Assembly: GCF_003858645.1 (NCBI RefSeq)
Contig: NZ_RQJP01000007.1
Coordinates: forward strand, 372,001 to 436,000
Source of the DNA: Larkinella knui
GTDB taxonomy: Bacteria > Bacteroidota > Bacteroidia > Cytophagales > Spirosomataceae
Direction of reading: 5' to 3'
DNA: 64,000 nt
Shown here: positions 42,448-52,267 of the stretch, in pieces
Layout of the letters: each line of letters opens with the position of its first letter
How positions within the stretch are numbered: the first letter of the stretch is position 1
Notes under the pieces: model-generated
Told to the model about the DNA's origin: nothing
The model's input: the letters and a program-made list of their open reading frames with translations, nothing else
Database searches by the model: none
Position numbers and translations under genes: made by a program

Positions 42448-45400
42448 TTAGAAAGTAAGGTTAAGGCCGAGGTTGTAAATCTTTTCCTGCGGATAAAAAC
42501 CGCCCAGTTCGTTCGTTCCTTCCGGATCAAAATACTTTAATTTATCCCAGGTGAACAGGTTAGAACCGTTTAGGAAAACCCGGAGGTTGCGTACTTTAAT
42601 TCTGGATAGGAAATCCGGCGACACGTCATACCCCAATTCAAGCGTTTTCAAACGCAAAAAACTGGCATTCCTTAACCAGAAAGTTGACCGGTAGCCACTA
42701 ATTTCGGCGTCGTAGGTGGGCAGAATGGGGTAGGTCGAGTTGGGGTTTTCAGGCCGATACCGGTTATCAGCCATTACTTGTAAGGTATTTCCTTGCAAAC
42801 CCGATTGCAGGAATACGTACTGGCTTACCCGGCCCTGGCCCTGCAATAATGCGCTGATGGTAAATTTCTTATAGCTGGCGCTGGCGGTAAAGCCGAAGGT
42901 GAGCTGGGGGACGTTGGTGTACTCAGTACGGATGCGATCTTTGGCATCAACCTTACCGTCGTCATTCACATCCCGGTAGCGAAGATCTCCAACACGGGTT
43001 CCTACCGGATGAGCAGAGCCGGTAATTTCTTCCTCCGAGCGGTAAATACCAATGGCGTCGTAATACAGGCTGGTTCCCATCGGATAGCCCGTGCGCATCT
43101 GCCAGGGCTGCTGGTTGGCCGGTTCGTCGATATCGATGATGCGGTTTTTGGCAAAAGCGACGTTGCCCATCAGCCGGTAGCCAATCTTTTTGCTCCGGTT
43201 AGCGTGCGAAACCTGCAATTCAAAGCCCTTGTTTTCAACGATACCAATATTTTCGGTCGGTAGATTCAAACCGGTATAGGTCGGAACGGAAGCGTTTCTG
43301 GCCGTCAGGATGTTGTTCCGGCGCGTGTTGAATACGTCCAGTTCAACACCCAGCAATCCTTTCCAGAAGCTGGCTTCCAGACCGATGTTGGTGGTGCGGG
43401 CCACTTCCCAGGTAATGTTTGGGTTGGGCGTGAGTCCCCGGTTAAGCTGCGTAACCGGATCGGCGAAATAGTAACCGTCAGCAAATGTATAGGTCGACAG
43501 GTATTGAAAAGCATCAACCTGATCGTTTCCCATTTTGCCAATGGAAGCCCGGAGTTTTAAGTTATCAATAACGCTTACACGTTCCTTAATAAACCGCTCT
43601 TCGGACAATCGCCAGCCCACCGACACGCCGGGAAAGAAGCCATATCGTCTGCTGGTTGGAAAGTTCTGTGAACCATCGTAACGAAAATTAAAGTCAAGCA
43701 GGTACCTTTCATCAAAATTGTAATTCACCCGACCAAAGAAATTCCGGCGGGCGGTTTCGTAAGCCGTACCTGAATTATCCTTACCGGCTACCCCACCCGC
43801 GTAGAGCTGGTCGATGGCGCTACTTAAATAATTTCGGCGCGAAGCCCAGAAACTACTGCCGACCGTTTCGGTCTGTTCGTAGGCAGCAAAACTACTCAGG
43901 GTGTGTTTTGCCCAGGATTTATCAAACTTCAGGCGCAGATTCAGCGTCGTGCGGGTTGATGATTCAAACGTTTCCTGCAACGTGGGCTGGCTCACCGAGC
44001 CGCCCAATCGTTCGGTGTAAACATTGGTCTGGGCGTTATAGTCATAAACCTTCCACGGTTTTCTAAATAATTTGTCGGGTGAATAGGTGCGATCATGCGC
44101 CACAAAACCGTCGACCGCCAAACCTTCTACCCAAGGCATTTTGACTTCAAATGAAGCAAGGGTCTGGTAGATATTGTCTTTTTGGCTATCATAACCTGCT
44201 TCATTCGACGCCATCAACAACGGATTTTCTCCCCGCTCAATGCCCGGTGCCGGTAAACCATTCGGGTGATAAACCGGTAGAAAGGGATAATTGCGCCATA
44301 TGGTTTGAAAAATGGACGAAACGCCCATGGATGGATAGATGGTAGAACGGTGATTGGCCGAAAAGTCGAGGCTAACGCGAATGTTTTTGGATAAATTCGC
44401 ATCGATGTTCGACCGGATGATGAAATTCTTGTAGTCAATATTGCTGTTTTTCAGAATACCGTTCTGATTGGCGAAGCTGCCGGATACGTAGTATTTAACC
44501 TCATCACTGCCACCCCGAACCGAGATATTCTGCTGATTCTGCAAACTGAATTTTTTCAGCGCTTCTTTTTGCCAGTTGGTGTTTGGATGGTTGACAGGAT
44601 CACTGCCATTCCTGAATTTTTCAATATCCTCGACGGTGAACCGATCAGCCTGCCCCTGGTACCGGAGCAGTTCGTTCATGTATTCGGCATACGTCGCCGA
44701 GTTTGCCATCCTGGCCAACCGGGTGGGCTGGGAAAAACCCTGATTGATCGTATAACTGATGACCGGTTTGCCGGAAGTTCCTCGTTTTGTTGTGATCAGA
44801 ATAACGCCATTGGCGGCCTGGGCACCGTAAATGGCAGCCGATGCATCCTTTAAAACGGAAATACTTTCCACGTCATTCGGGTTAATCTGCTCAAATCCAC
44901 CGCGTCCCCAAACACCATCGATTACAATAAGTGGATTGTTATTTCCCAACGTGCTTTGCCCCCGGATCAAGATCGATGCGCCACTCCCCGGAAACCCCGA
45001 ACGCGTATTGGCCACAATACCCGGCAACCGACCAGCCAAGGAATTGGATAAATTAACAGACGGGTTCTGTTTTAGCTCTTCTCCTTTCGTTGTGACAATT
45101 GAACCCGTTAGCGTTGTCCTGGCCTGCGTTCCGTAACCCACGACAACGACTTCCTGTAAGGACTTTATATCGGTCTGTAGCGTGATGTGAAGCTGCGATT
45201 GTTGCTTAATCTCAACTTCCTGGGAGAGGTATCCGACAAAGGAGAAAACCAGAACAGCGTCATTCTCCGCTACATTCAATTCGAATTGACCCTGTTCATT
45301 CGTGGTCGTCCCTTTGGTCGTTCCTTTCACAAGAACCGTAACACCGGGGAGTGTTTCCCCCTTCGAATCTCTAACGCTACCAGTTATACGTTCAAGAATT

Positions 45401-45537
45401 TTTGGAGCAAGAACGGTAGTTGAAACGTTTTTCTCTACGGGTTTGTCAAAGGCGGGTAGGGCTCTCTCGGCTTTGATGACAACAATTTCGTCGACAATGG
45501 TATAGCTTAGAGCTTGACCTTTCATGAACTGGCTCAT
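42448..45537 (-). CDS. SusC/RagA-family TonB-linked outer membrane protein, 5'-truncated
   Basis: The frame from 45537 codes 1029 residues: the end of an STN domain, a carboxypeptidase-regulatory-like domain (SVRDSKGETLPGVTVLVKGT), a plug (VVVGYGTQARTTLTGSIVTT, SILIRGQSTLGNNNPLIVID) and a long TonB-dependent beta-barrel. No signal peptide is encoded. Upstream the same frame stays open for 42 codons (45538-45663) and still reads STN domain: NAFRTIEEQSGYKFFYDNK, then a stop at 45664-45666 and the coding frame of another gene. Without a leader the product cannot reach the outer membrane, so this is probably a recent pseudogene or depends on frameshifting from the upstream gene. SusC normally imports oligosaccharides with SusD. 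Confidence 0.88.
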   Translation of the reverse strand: MSQFMKGQALSYTIVDEIVVIKAERALPAFDKPVEKNVSTTVLAPKILERITGSVRDSKGETLPGVTVLVKGTTKGTTTNEQGQFELNVAENDAVLVFSFVGYLSQEVEIKQQSQLHITLQTDIKSLQEVVVVGYGTQARTTLTGSIVTTKGEELKQNPSVNLSNSLAGRLPGIVANTRSGFPGSGASILIRGQSTLGNNNPLIVIDGVWGRGGFEQINPNDVESISVLKDASAAIYGAQAANGVILITTKRGTSGKPVISYTINQGFSQPTRLARMANSATYAEYMNELLRYQGQADRFTVEDIEKFRNGSDPVNHPNTNWQKEALKKFSLQNQQNISVRGGSDEVKYYVSGSFANQNGILKNSNIDYKNFIIRSNIDANLSKNIRVSLDFSANHRSTIYPSMGVSSIFQTIWRNYPFLPVYHPNGLPAPGIERGENPLLMASNEAGYDSQKDNIYQTLASFEVKMPWVEGLAVDGFVAHDRTYSPDKLFRKPWKVYDYNAQTNVYTERLGGSVSQPTLQETFESSTRTTLNLRLKFDKSWAKHTLSSFAAYEQTETVGSSFWASRRNYLSSAIDQLYAGGVAGKDNSGTAYETARRNFFGRVNYNFDERYLLDFNFRYDGSQNFPTSRRYGFFPGVSVGWRLSEERFIKERVSVIDNLKLRASIGKMGNDQVDAFQYLSTYTFADGYYFADPVTQLNRGLTPNPNITWEVARTTNIGLEASFWKGLLGVELDVFNTRRNNILTARNASVPTYTGLNLPTENIGIVENKGFELQVSHANRSKKIGYRLMGNVAFAKNRIIDIDEPANQQPWQMRTGYPMGTSLYYDAIGIYRSEEEITGSAHPVGTRVGDLRYRDVNDDGKVDAKDRIRTEYTNVPQLTFGFTASASYKKFTISALLQGQGRVSQYVFLQSGLQGNTLQVMADNRYRPENPNSTYPILPTYDAEISGYRSTFWLRNASFLRLKTLELGYDVSPDFLSRIKVRNLRVFLNGSNLFTWDKLKYFDPEGTNELGGFYPQEKIYNLGLNLTF

Positions 45538-45604
45538 AATCTCGCCAATGGTGGCGCTTTTGATGTCGACCGATACCTTTTTTGCTTTTTTTATGATCTT
45601 ATTG

Positions 45605-46165
45605 TCATAAAAAAACTTGTAACCACTCTGTTCTTCTATCGTCCGAAAGGCATTTATGGGGGATTACCTTCTTGCCTGATTTATCGATATACCCAAACTT
45701 GCCGTCTAACATGACACCGGTTAAACCTTCCGAAAACATGGTATGAGCCGCCTGGTACTTTACGGGAATAGCTACTTTCCCTTTTTTATCTATATACCCA
45801 AATAACTGTTGCTCCTTTGTCTCAGTGACTCTAGCTAAGCCTTCAGCAAAGCGTTCCCCTGAATAGTTGGTTTCAATAACGCGATCACCCTTTAAATTGA
45901 CGTAGCCAGACCACTGATCAGATTCGACAAACACTAAGCCTTCCGAAAAATCTCCCACTTTACTATACGCTTCTTTCAAAAGCCATTCCCCATCAATGGA
46001 TAAAAAACCATGATTCTCATTGGCGAGACTACCCTTAACGGCTCGACTGATCAACAAGCTATTGGATGTGGGTCGGCTATCTGCCGTTTCTTTAGTGCTC
46101 TTACGATCTGAACAGGCGTAGATAAAAAATAACAGACACAGTATTGGTACAATAACTGATTTCAT
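45605..46165 (-). CDS. WG-repeat lipoprotein, 3'-truncated
   Basis: A 186-residue product with signal and lipobox FIYAC (Cys18). Residues ~60-168 are WG-type repeats (GFLSIDGEWLLKEAYSKVGD, GYVNLKGDRVIETNYSGERF, FGYIDKKGKVAIPVKYQAAH, FGYIDKSGKKVIP). After this the sequence CLSDDRRTEWLQVFL is unrelated: it is the SusC STN domain read one frame off. A normal repeat would continue after KKVIP, so this gene lost its 3' end. Removing one C of the run CCCCC at the junction would fuse it in frame to SusC. Function of WG-repeat proteins is unknown, presumably protein binding at the cell surface. Confidence 0.85.
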   Translation of the reverse strand: MKSVIVPILCLLFFIYACSDRKSTKETADSRPTSNSLLISRAVKGSLANENHGFLSIDGEWLLKEAYSKVGDFSEGLVFVESDQWSGYVNLKGDRVIETNYSGERFAEGLARVTETKEQQLFGYIDKKGKVAIPVKYQAAHTMFSEGLTGVMLDGKFGYIDKSGKKVIPHKCLSDDRRTEWLQVFL

Positions 46166-46455
46166 GTAAACGAATTTGAACGTGAGTGATTGATAGGAAC
46201 AGTAGACAGCTATACCATGTGCTTATATTAGCTAGTAAGCCAGTATTGTCAATATTTTACACTTAATAGGAGTCATTTTCAATGTAAAGATTACTTGATC
46301 TGGTGTGTACACGAGTATATGCGTACAGTAATTGTCCAATAAATGGCTATTGATTAATTGACCCTATGGGCTACTAGCCTGACGTTGAGGTCCGCACCCT
46401 GCCGCCCGGTAACCAGTGGCCAATAACGCACGTTCCGAACATGGCAAGAGGGCAG

Positions 46456-48354
46456 CTACTGAATAATTCTGAACTCAACCCGTCGATTTTGCTGACGGCC
46501 TCCATCCGAAGTATTCGGAGCAGTTGGTTCTTTTTCTCCATAGCCTTTAGCTACTAATCTGCCACCCGTTGTGTCGTCTATTTGATCTTGCAAGTAGTAT
46601 AAAACGGCATTTGCCCGATTTTGCGAAAGTATCAGATTTGAATTGTCATCTCCCATACTATCGGTGTGACCTGCTATTTCAACTTTCATTGACGGATTTG
46701 CTTTCAGGAAAGCCCCAACTCGTTTTAACTCCGCAAACGACTTTCGGAGTAGAATGGGACTGCCCGTATCGAAAAAAATGTTGTTAAGTACCAGTTTTGA
46801 ACCGATTTCTGTGTTATCAATTACACGGATTGGTTTTAACGTAACAACTTTTTTCGGGTCAGCTACGGTGGTTAGGTCAAGATTTTCAGAACTGGCAATC
46901 TGACTGGTTTTGGTTAGGGCGGTGATGCTATATTGTTGCCCTACGGGTACCGTAAAGGTATAACTACCGTCGCGGTTTGGAGTCACTTCGCCTACACGTT
47001 TGCCTGTCTCCAGATTTTCGTACACCAGCCTGAGGGTAGAGAAATCAGTAATGTTTTTGGAAACAACTTTCCCGTTTATAATCACCATGTTCCCGTTACT
47101 TACGGAACTGCTCCCGCTTACAGTATTGGGTATAGCTGTATTCTGGCTTTGGACGTTATCAGCTATCTCTTTGAAGTAGCCCCAAATTAACAGCTCATAC
47201 TCACCTGCTTTTTTACCAGGGTTTGAAACGATGAGTTTATGATCTCCTCCCTTTTCAATCCGAAATGTACGGTCAATCAGCCGTTGGGTTGGGGTCTCAT
47301 CAAAGACTGGATTTAGGGGTTGTTGGTATGAGTCCATAAGAACGGTATTGCCATCTATCTGTTTTGATCGGTAAATGACCTCCAGAAATCCGCCAAACAC
47401 CGAGATTGGATGTTCGTTCTGGCTTGAGGTTGGCTTGAAACGTCCGGTGATCGCCTGAAATTTTCCCTGTGTACGAACGGGATCACTAACCAGACTACCC
47501 ATCACATCCAGCTTGTAAGTACCCATCTCGTTGGGCTTCTGTGTACAGACATAAATCTGATACTTACCCTTACGATTCGCTTTTACGACATTGTAGCTAA
47601 TGCCAGGTACCTGATCGTACCCGAAATCATTGTATCCCTCCAGAACAGCCCCGCTCGGATCAACTACTATAACCTTTACCGCACACCCTGTGGCCTCTAT
47701 ATTGACATCAAAAAATGTTCCCTGAGTTGGCTCAAACATATATAAATGGTTTCGGGAGGAGAAGGCGTTGCCGCCTATACCTGCTCCGCCTTCATCACCA
47801 AAACTGGTTGCCGGTTGCGTCCATCGATTTGGCTTTCGCTGAACTGCGTTTCCTACCGGCCCATCAATGATATACTGAAAGCGGCCTACACTACCTCGGG
47901 TACTCCAGACGATAAGCGTTTGTTTGCCGGGCCGCTGGAAAGTAAGATCAATATATTCATGTCCACCAGACATATAGGCACGTTGCTCCTGACCAAATTC
48001 GGAGATAACAATAGCATCAATAGGGGTAGTGGCCTGATAGTAAAACCTAACTTTTGCGTTTTCCTGCAATACGTCAAAATCAAACGCGATGTTTCTGGGT
48101 GAAAACCGACGGTCGTGGGGAATTCCAAAATTCATACCTCCTCCAGCACCATACTCGTCCCAGCTTCCTTTAACCGTGATTGCTTTAGACGCTGAACTAC
48201 TTCTCGACGATTTATCAGGCCGATGGGTATCAGGTAGTATCAAAAGATCCTCCTGTTTATTATCCGTGTTGTAGGCCATCGGGTTGACTTGGACGAACGG
48301 CATATTTGTAAAAAAAGAGAGTAACAACCAGAGGGGTAATACGAGCAATTGCAT
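46456..48354 (-). CDS. OmpA-family outer membrane protein with beta-sandwich and CarboxypepD_reg-like domains
   Basis: A 632-residue protein with an N-terminal hydrophobic leader (LLVLPLWLLLSFFTN). A long N-terminal half (~60-390) consists of beta-sandwich-like repeats resembling pre-peptidase C-terminal domains (VIVDPSGAVLEGYNDFG; LIVSNPGKKAGEYELLIWG). A carboxypeptidase regulatory-like domain follows (~420-510; INGKVVSKNITDFSTLRLVY). The last ~110 residues are an OmpA peptidoglycan-binding domain: LVLNNIFFDTGSPILLRKS, VEIAGHTDSMGDD and NRANAVLYYL, ending VAKGYGEKEP and NRRVEFRI. It probably anchors the envelope to peptidoglycan. It is divergent from the unknown membrane gene at 48563. Confidence 0.88.
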   Translation of the reverse strand: MQLLVLPLWLLLSFFTNMPFVQVNPMAYNTDNKQEDLLILPDTHRPDKSSRSSSASKAITVKGSWDEYGAGGGMNFGIPHDRRFSPRNIAFDFDVLQENAKVRFYYQATTPIDAIVISEFGQEQRAYMSGGHEYIDLTFQRPGKQTLIVWSTRGSVGRFQYIIDGPVGNAVQRKPNRWTQPATSFGDEGGAGIGGNAFSSRNHLYMFEPTQGTFFDVNIEATGCAVKVIVVDPSGAVLEGYNDFGYDQVPGISYNVVKANRKGKYQIYVCTQKPNEMGTYKLDVMGSLVSDPVRTQGKFQAITGRFKPTSSQNEHPISVFGGFLEVIYRSKQIDGNTVLMDSYQQPLNPVFDETPTQRLIDRTFRIEKGGDHKLIVSNPGKKAGEYELLIWGYFKEIADNVQSQNTAIPNTVSGSSSVSNGNMVIINGKVVSKNITDFSTLRLVYENLETGKRVGEVTPNRDGSYTFTVPVGQQYSITALTKTSQIASSENLDLTTVADPKKVVTLKPIRVIDNTEIGSKLVLNNIFFDTGSPILLRKSFAELKRVGAFLKANPSMKVEIAGHTDSMGDDNSNLILSQNRANAVLYYLQDQIDDTTGGRLVAKGYGEKEPTAPNTSDGGRQQNRRVEFRIIQ

Positions 48355-48562
48355 GGTGAAAATTATTAGAAAATGATTGAGGTAGATCTGTCGTTAGAAA
48401 CGTACAGCCGTGCAGTGAGTATACTGGATACAGGCTTCGTACAGGCCGCAACAAAGATTAAATTTCTGCAAATGCTGGCCTTGTTTCGGCGTTTCGTTTA
48501 AATTTCGGTTTCGTTACGTTTCTATTTCTGTTCACTTACGTTCGTTATGTATTTCCTTAGGC

Positions 48563-49726
48563 ATGGAAAAATTTACCAGATACACCCCTGATAATGAAAT
48601 ATTTACGTTGCGAGAAAGTATCAAAGCCCGCTACCAGACGTACCATGCCCAGGACCGGGTTAAATACCCCGCTTTTAATTTCAACACCAACCGGGCTAAT
48701 TACGAACCTCTGCGTGAGTCGTTTGAAGAGGAGCTTTTCGTGCGCGGGGGCATCGACCGACAGCAAAAAAGTATTCACATTCCTAGTACCTATACGTTGG
48801 TACTGCTCTTCACCGCCGATGGCTACATGCCGGATAGAAAGATTCTGGAGACCTGCTTCCTGTATGCCGAAGGTTCAGCCACAGATCTTGCCGGGAAATC
48901 CGTCAGCGCACCCAATGTCACTACGGGTCTGACCAAGCGGTTATCCTTACCTGTATTAACAGGGCTGATTGTGCTATTTGGTTTAGGCAGTTATTTCCTC
49001 ACCCTAAAACGAACTAAATTCAAACAGGCAAGTGGACTGCATATGCATGTGCCATTTTCTGCCGTTAGATACCCACGCCTAATTCCTATTGAGGGCGAAG
49101 TAAGTAATGCTGATACTGTCTGGCTTGTCGTCAAACCAGATAACGAGTCTAACTACTACGTCGCATACCCAGCTAAAGTCAACTCCCACGGTCACTGGCG
49201 AGTTCCGATTGTTATTGGCGATTCGTCTTTGTATACTACTGATAGAAAATTTCAGGTACGGGCCTTTGTCAATCCAGAACAAACTCTTTTTCCGTGGGAC
49301 GTTTTGCATAAGTGGCCCAAAGCTGAATTAGCTTCTGACATAAAAGAAATAATCCGGCGAGACGAACGCTACATCTTTACGGATGATATTACTATTTATT
49401 ATCCGTCCGACGTGCATATAGTACCCCATCAGTTAGTCATGGAAGGCAAAGCAATGAACGCCGACACGGTATGGGTAGTGATTCGCCCCGTAGGTGACCA
49501 TAGGCATTGGGTTCAGCCGCCCATAAAGGTCGAAAAGAATGGACAATGGAAAGGCGTAGTTTACGTAGGCGATCCGGGTGATACAGATATTTGCTGCCCT
49601 TATCAAATTCGAGCCTTTGTCAAACCAGTTGACCCACTAAAGTTTAACGATATGTTATACGAGTGGCCCAAAGCCGAACGTTCATCGCGCATCTTGAATG
49701 TACACCGGGGACCTAAGATTAAATGA
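48563..49726 (+). CDS. unrecognised single-span membrane protein with a duplicated C-terminal domain
   Basis: A 387-residue protein. Residues 1-125 are a soluble domain (FTLRESIKARYQTYHAQDRV, YEPLRESFEEELFVRGGI, ending ILETCFLYAEG). One membrane helix follows (~128-148, LPVLTGLIVLFGLGSYFLTL). The rest is two copies of a ~95-residue beta-rich domain (~165-262 and ~282-376), each with EGxxxNADTVWxVxxP, a central W, then YQIRAFVxP or FQVRAFVNP, and ending WPKAExxS. The topology suggests a cytosolic head and two external domains, or the reverse. I do not recognise the family. Its neighbour is an OmpA-type gene, divergent. Confidence 0.78.
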   Translation: MEKFTRYTPDNEIFTLRESIKARYQTYHAQDRVKYPAFNFNTNRANYEPLRESFEEELFVRGGIDRQQKSIHIPSTYTLVLLFTADGYMPDRKILETCFLYAEGSATDLAGKSVSAPNVTTGLTKRLSLPVLTGLIVLFGLGSYFLTLKRTKFKQASGLHMHVPFSAVRYPRLIPIEGEVSNADTVWLVVKPDNESNYYVAYPAKVNSHGHWRVPIVIGDSSLYTTDRKFQVRAFVNPEQTLFPWDVLHKWPKAELASDIKEIIRRDERYIFTDDITIYYPSDVHIVPHQLVMEGKAMNADTVWVVIRPVGDHRHWVQPPIKVEKNGQWKGVVYVGDPGDTDICCPYQIRAFVKPVDPLKFNDMLYEWPKAERSSRILNVHRGPKIK

Positions 49727-50252
49727 CAATAGCTATGACAACCGACTGGATCGTAACCTGAAAGGAATGATGTGTAGCATTAAACGCCCGTTTTCCTGCG
49801 ACGTCAGTTGGCCTTGCGCAATGGATATTCTTTGTGTAATCCTGTCGTCTCAAATTGTAATCCGCCGGGCGGCCCCGTTAGAAAGCAACCGCAGCCGCGG
49901 ACGGTGTTCCTTTTTCGCTGATGCAGTTGAGTTTGTGACCGGGCTGCCGGCGCAGACGGTTTTAATTCCGTTTGTTGCTTTAAACACCCATACAGGGATT
50001 TAAAGTAGGGTATTTATCTGTCATTGAATTTAAAAGGAGAGTAGGGAAGTGGATTAGATCAGGATTTCATAGCTTTCTGAGCCGATCAGTCCCTTTTGCA
50101 AATAGCGGGTTTATTTGGTTGAACAAGTCAGTTCAAAAATGGGCGTTAAACAGAGAATTACTGGCTTCAATTTTATAGGCCTATTTCAGTGTCATACACT
50201 AGTTTGTTGACTTAAATTGGCTTGCCGGTTAGTAGATGTGTCCTATAATCGA
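49727..50252. other. intergenic region between convergent genes with repeat copy B
   Basis: A plus-strand frame to 50003 lacks support and is rejected. TTTCATAGCTTTCTGAGCC at 50066-50084 is a copy of the dispersed motif. The region lies between the ends of two convergent genes; no clear strong terminator hairpin was found. Confidence 0.4.
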
Positions 50253-52217
50253 TTACTGTCTGAGGTATTCCAATGGAGTTTGTTGATAAAAGTCCCGGAA
50301 AACCCGGATAAAATAGGAAGGTGATTCGAAGCCAACCAAGTAGGCGGTTTCGGAAACGTTGTTGCCCAGCTTGAGCAAATCAACGGCTTTGCGAAGCCGG
50401 TATTGCCGAATTAGGTCCAAAGGCGACAGTTGCGTCAATGTGTGCACTTTCCGATAGAGCGTTTTGCGGTTCATAGCCAGCTGGTCGGCCATGTCTTCTA
50501 CGCTTAGCGCCGAATCATCCAGCCGGCTTTCCACCAGCTGGTAAAATCGGCTTAGAAACTGACCGGCTTTGGTCGGCAAAACCGCCCCTGACGTCAGGTC
50601 TTCTCCCGGCCTGGCCCATGGCTGGCAAAACTGGTCCCGTAAGTTTTGCTGCCGGGCCAGCAAGTTGCGCAGCCGCAACTGCAGTTCGTCGAGGTGAAAT
50701 GGTTTGGTGAGGTACTCATCGGCACCGCACGCCAGACCTTGCATCCGACTGCTCTGCTCGTCGCGGGCCGTCAACAGGATGACGGCAATGTGGTCGGTGG
50801 CCGGGTCGGCTTTCAGACGCTCAATGAGCGCAAAACCGTCGAGTTTGGGCATTAAAAGGTCGGTAATCACCACATCAGGCAATTCTTCCCGGGCCACCAG
50901 CCAGCCTTCCTGTCCATTGCCCGCTACCCGAATTCGGTACGTCGTGGCCAGTTCGGCAACCATGAACTCCCGCAATTCGCGGTGATCTTCCACCACCAAT
51001 ATCAGCGGTAGTTGATCGGAACGGCTGGTTGGGGTGGCCAAATCATTTGTCGGGTGTTCCGGGTCAATCAGCAGACCGGGTGCCGGGATAGTGGTTGGTT
51101 CAACAGAATCTCTCACGCGCTGAATCGGAACCTCCAGCACAAAATCAGTGCCTGGAGCGTGGCCACCCACCCGGCTTTCGACCTGAATGGTGCCTCCCAG
51201 CCGGAGCGCTAGCTCACGAACCAACGCCAGCCCGATGCCGGTGCCCTCATACGCTTCCGTACGTGTTAGGTTCACCTGATAAAACCGGTCGAAAATGTAC
51301 GGAAGCTGGTCTGCCGGAATTCCAATCCCGGTGTCCTGAACCGACAACCCCGCGCCGACGGGCGTCGGATACAATTCGACGCTGATACCGCCGGTGGCTG
51401 TAAACTTGATCGCATTCGAGAGCAGATTGTTAAGAATTTTCTCCCATTTCCCTGCATCGAACAGATACGTTCCGGTAGGCAATTCAGGCTGGTAAGTCAG
51501 CGTCAGGTTTTTAATGGCCGCCGAGGGACGAAACAAATCCACAATCTGCCCGACGAAGCCGGGCAAATCGCCCACCTCGTTGACCAGATCCATTTGCCTC
51601 GCTTCCAGTTTATGGATATCCAGCAACTGGTTGATCAGCTGCAATAATTGCCGGGCATTCCGCCGGACCATCGTGAGCTGGTGCTGATACGGCGTGGGAA
51701 TGTCATCAATCTCCAACAGCTTATCCACCGGCGAAAGAATCAACGACAGGGGCGTACGCAGTTCATGGGTGATATTGGTGAAAAAGCGCGTTTTCATCGC
51801 ATCTATCGCCTTCAACTGCGCGGCTTCCCGTAACTGGTGGACGTGCTGCCGGGTTTTTTCAATCGTCGCTTCCAGGTCCTGAAAATTGATGGGTTTGGTG
51901 ATGAAGTCAAAAGCGCCCCGGTTCATCGCCAGCCGGATGTTGTCCATGTCACCATAGGCCGTCACCATCACCGTACGCACCAGGGGGTTGATTTCCGACA
52001 GTCGGGCCAGCAGAGTGAGCCCGTCCATGCCGGGCATGTTAATGTCGCTTAGCACCAGATCAATATCGGGCTGCTGCTCCAGTACCCGCAGGGCCTCCAG
52101 CCCATCGCGAACAAAGACAAAGTCATAAACACCGGTCCGAATCTGGGGCCGGAACCTTTTGCGGAACAGGGCTTCCAGATCCACTTCATCATCCACCAGC
52201 AGGATTTTGGTCTTCAT
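50253..52217 (-). CDS. soluble hybrid histidine kinase / AraC-type response regulator (REC-HK-REC-HTH)
   Basis: A 654-residue cytoplasmic protein with four modules. A first REC domain (1-120) has VDDEVD and the phosphoacceptor in DLVLSDINMPGMDG. A histidine kinase core (~145-375) has the H-box NITHELRTPLSLI and the ATP-lid motifs (NLLSNAIKF, VQDTGIGIP, EGTGIGLALV). A second REC (~410-525) has VVEDHREL and DVVITDLLMPKLDG. A C-terminal AraC double HTH (~555-654) has LSVEDMADQLAMNRKTLYRK. It has no membrane span, so its input likely comes from the TPR kinase encoded 50 bp upstream. It probably controls transcription of unknown genes. Confidence 0.92.
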   Translation of the reverse strand: MKTKILLVDDEVDLEALFRKRFRPQIRTGVYDFVFVRDGLEALRVLEQQPDIDLVLSDINMPGMDGLTLLARLSEINPLVRTVMVTAYGDMDNIRLAMNRGAFDFITKPINFQDLEATIEKTRQHVHQLREAAQLKAIDAMKTRFFTNITHELRTPLSLILSPVDKLLEIDDIPTPYQHQLTMVRRNARQLLQLINQLLDIHKLEARQMDLVNEVGDLPGFVGQIVDLFRPSAAIKNLTLTYQPELPTGTYLFDAGKWEKILNNLLSNAIKFTATGGISVELYPTPVGAGLSVQDTGIGIPADQLPYIFDRFYQVNLTRTEAYEGTGIGLALVRELALRLGGTIQVESRVGGHAPGTDFVLEVPIQRVRDSVEPTTIPAPGLLIDPEHPTNDLATPTSRSDQLPLILVVEDHRELREFMVAELATTYRIRVAGNGQEGWLVAREELPDVVITDLLMPKLDGFALIERLKADPATDHIAVILLTARDEQSSRMQGLACGADEYLTKPFHLDELQLRLRNLLARQQNLRDQFCQPWARPGEDLTSGAVLPTKAGQFLSRFYQLVESRLDDSALSVEDMADQLAMNRKTLYRKVHTLTQLSPLDLIRQYRLRKAVDLLKLGNNVSETAYLVGFESPSYFIRVFRDFYQQTPLEYLRQ

Positions 52218-52267
52218 CGATTAAGCAGACTAAGATTCGGATGATTTTACGCAAAAAACGAGAGAAA

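Noticed and set aside
45605-45663. Programmed frameshift joining the WG-repeat protein to SusC
   Set aside because: A C5 run at the join makes slippage thinkable, but no typical heptamer plus downstream structure was seen; a deletion junction is the simpler reading. Kept only as an alternative in the finding.
49698-50003. 101-codon plus-strand frame overlapping the end of the duplicated-domain gene
   Set aside because: Composition is not protein-like and the frame has no motif.
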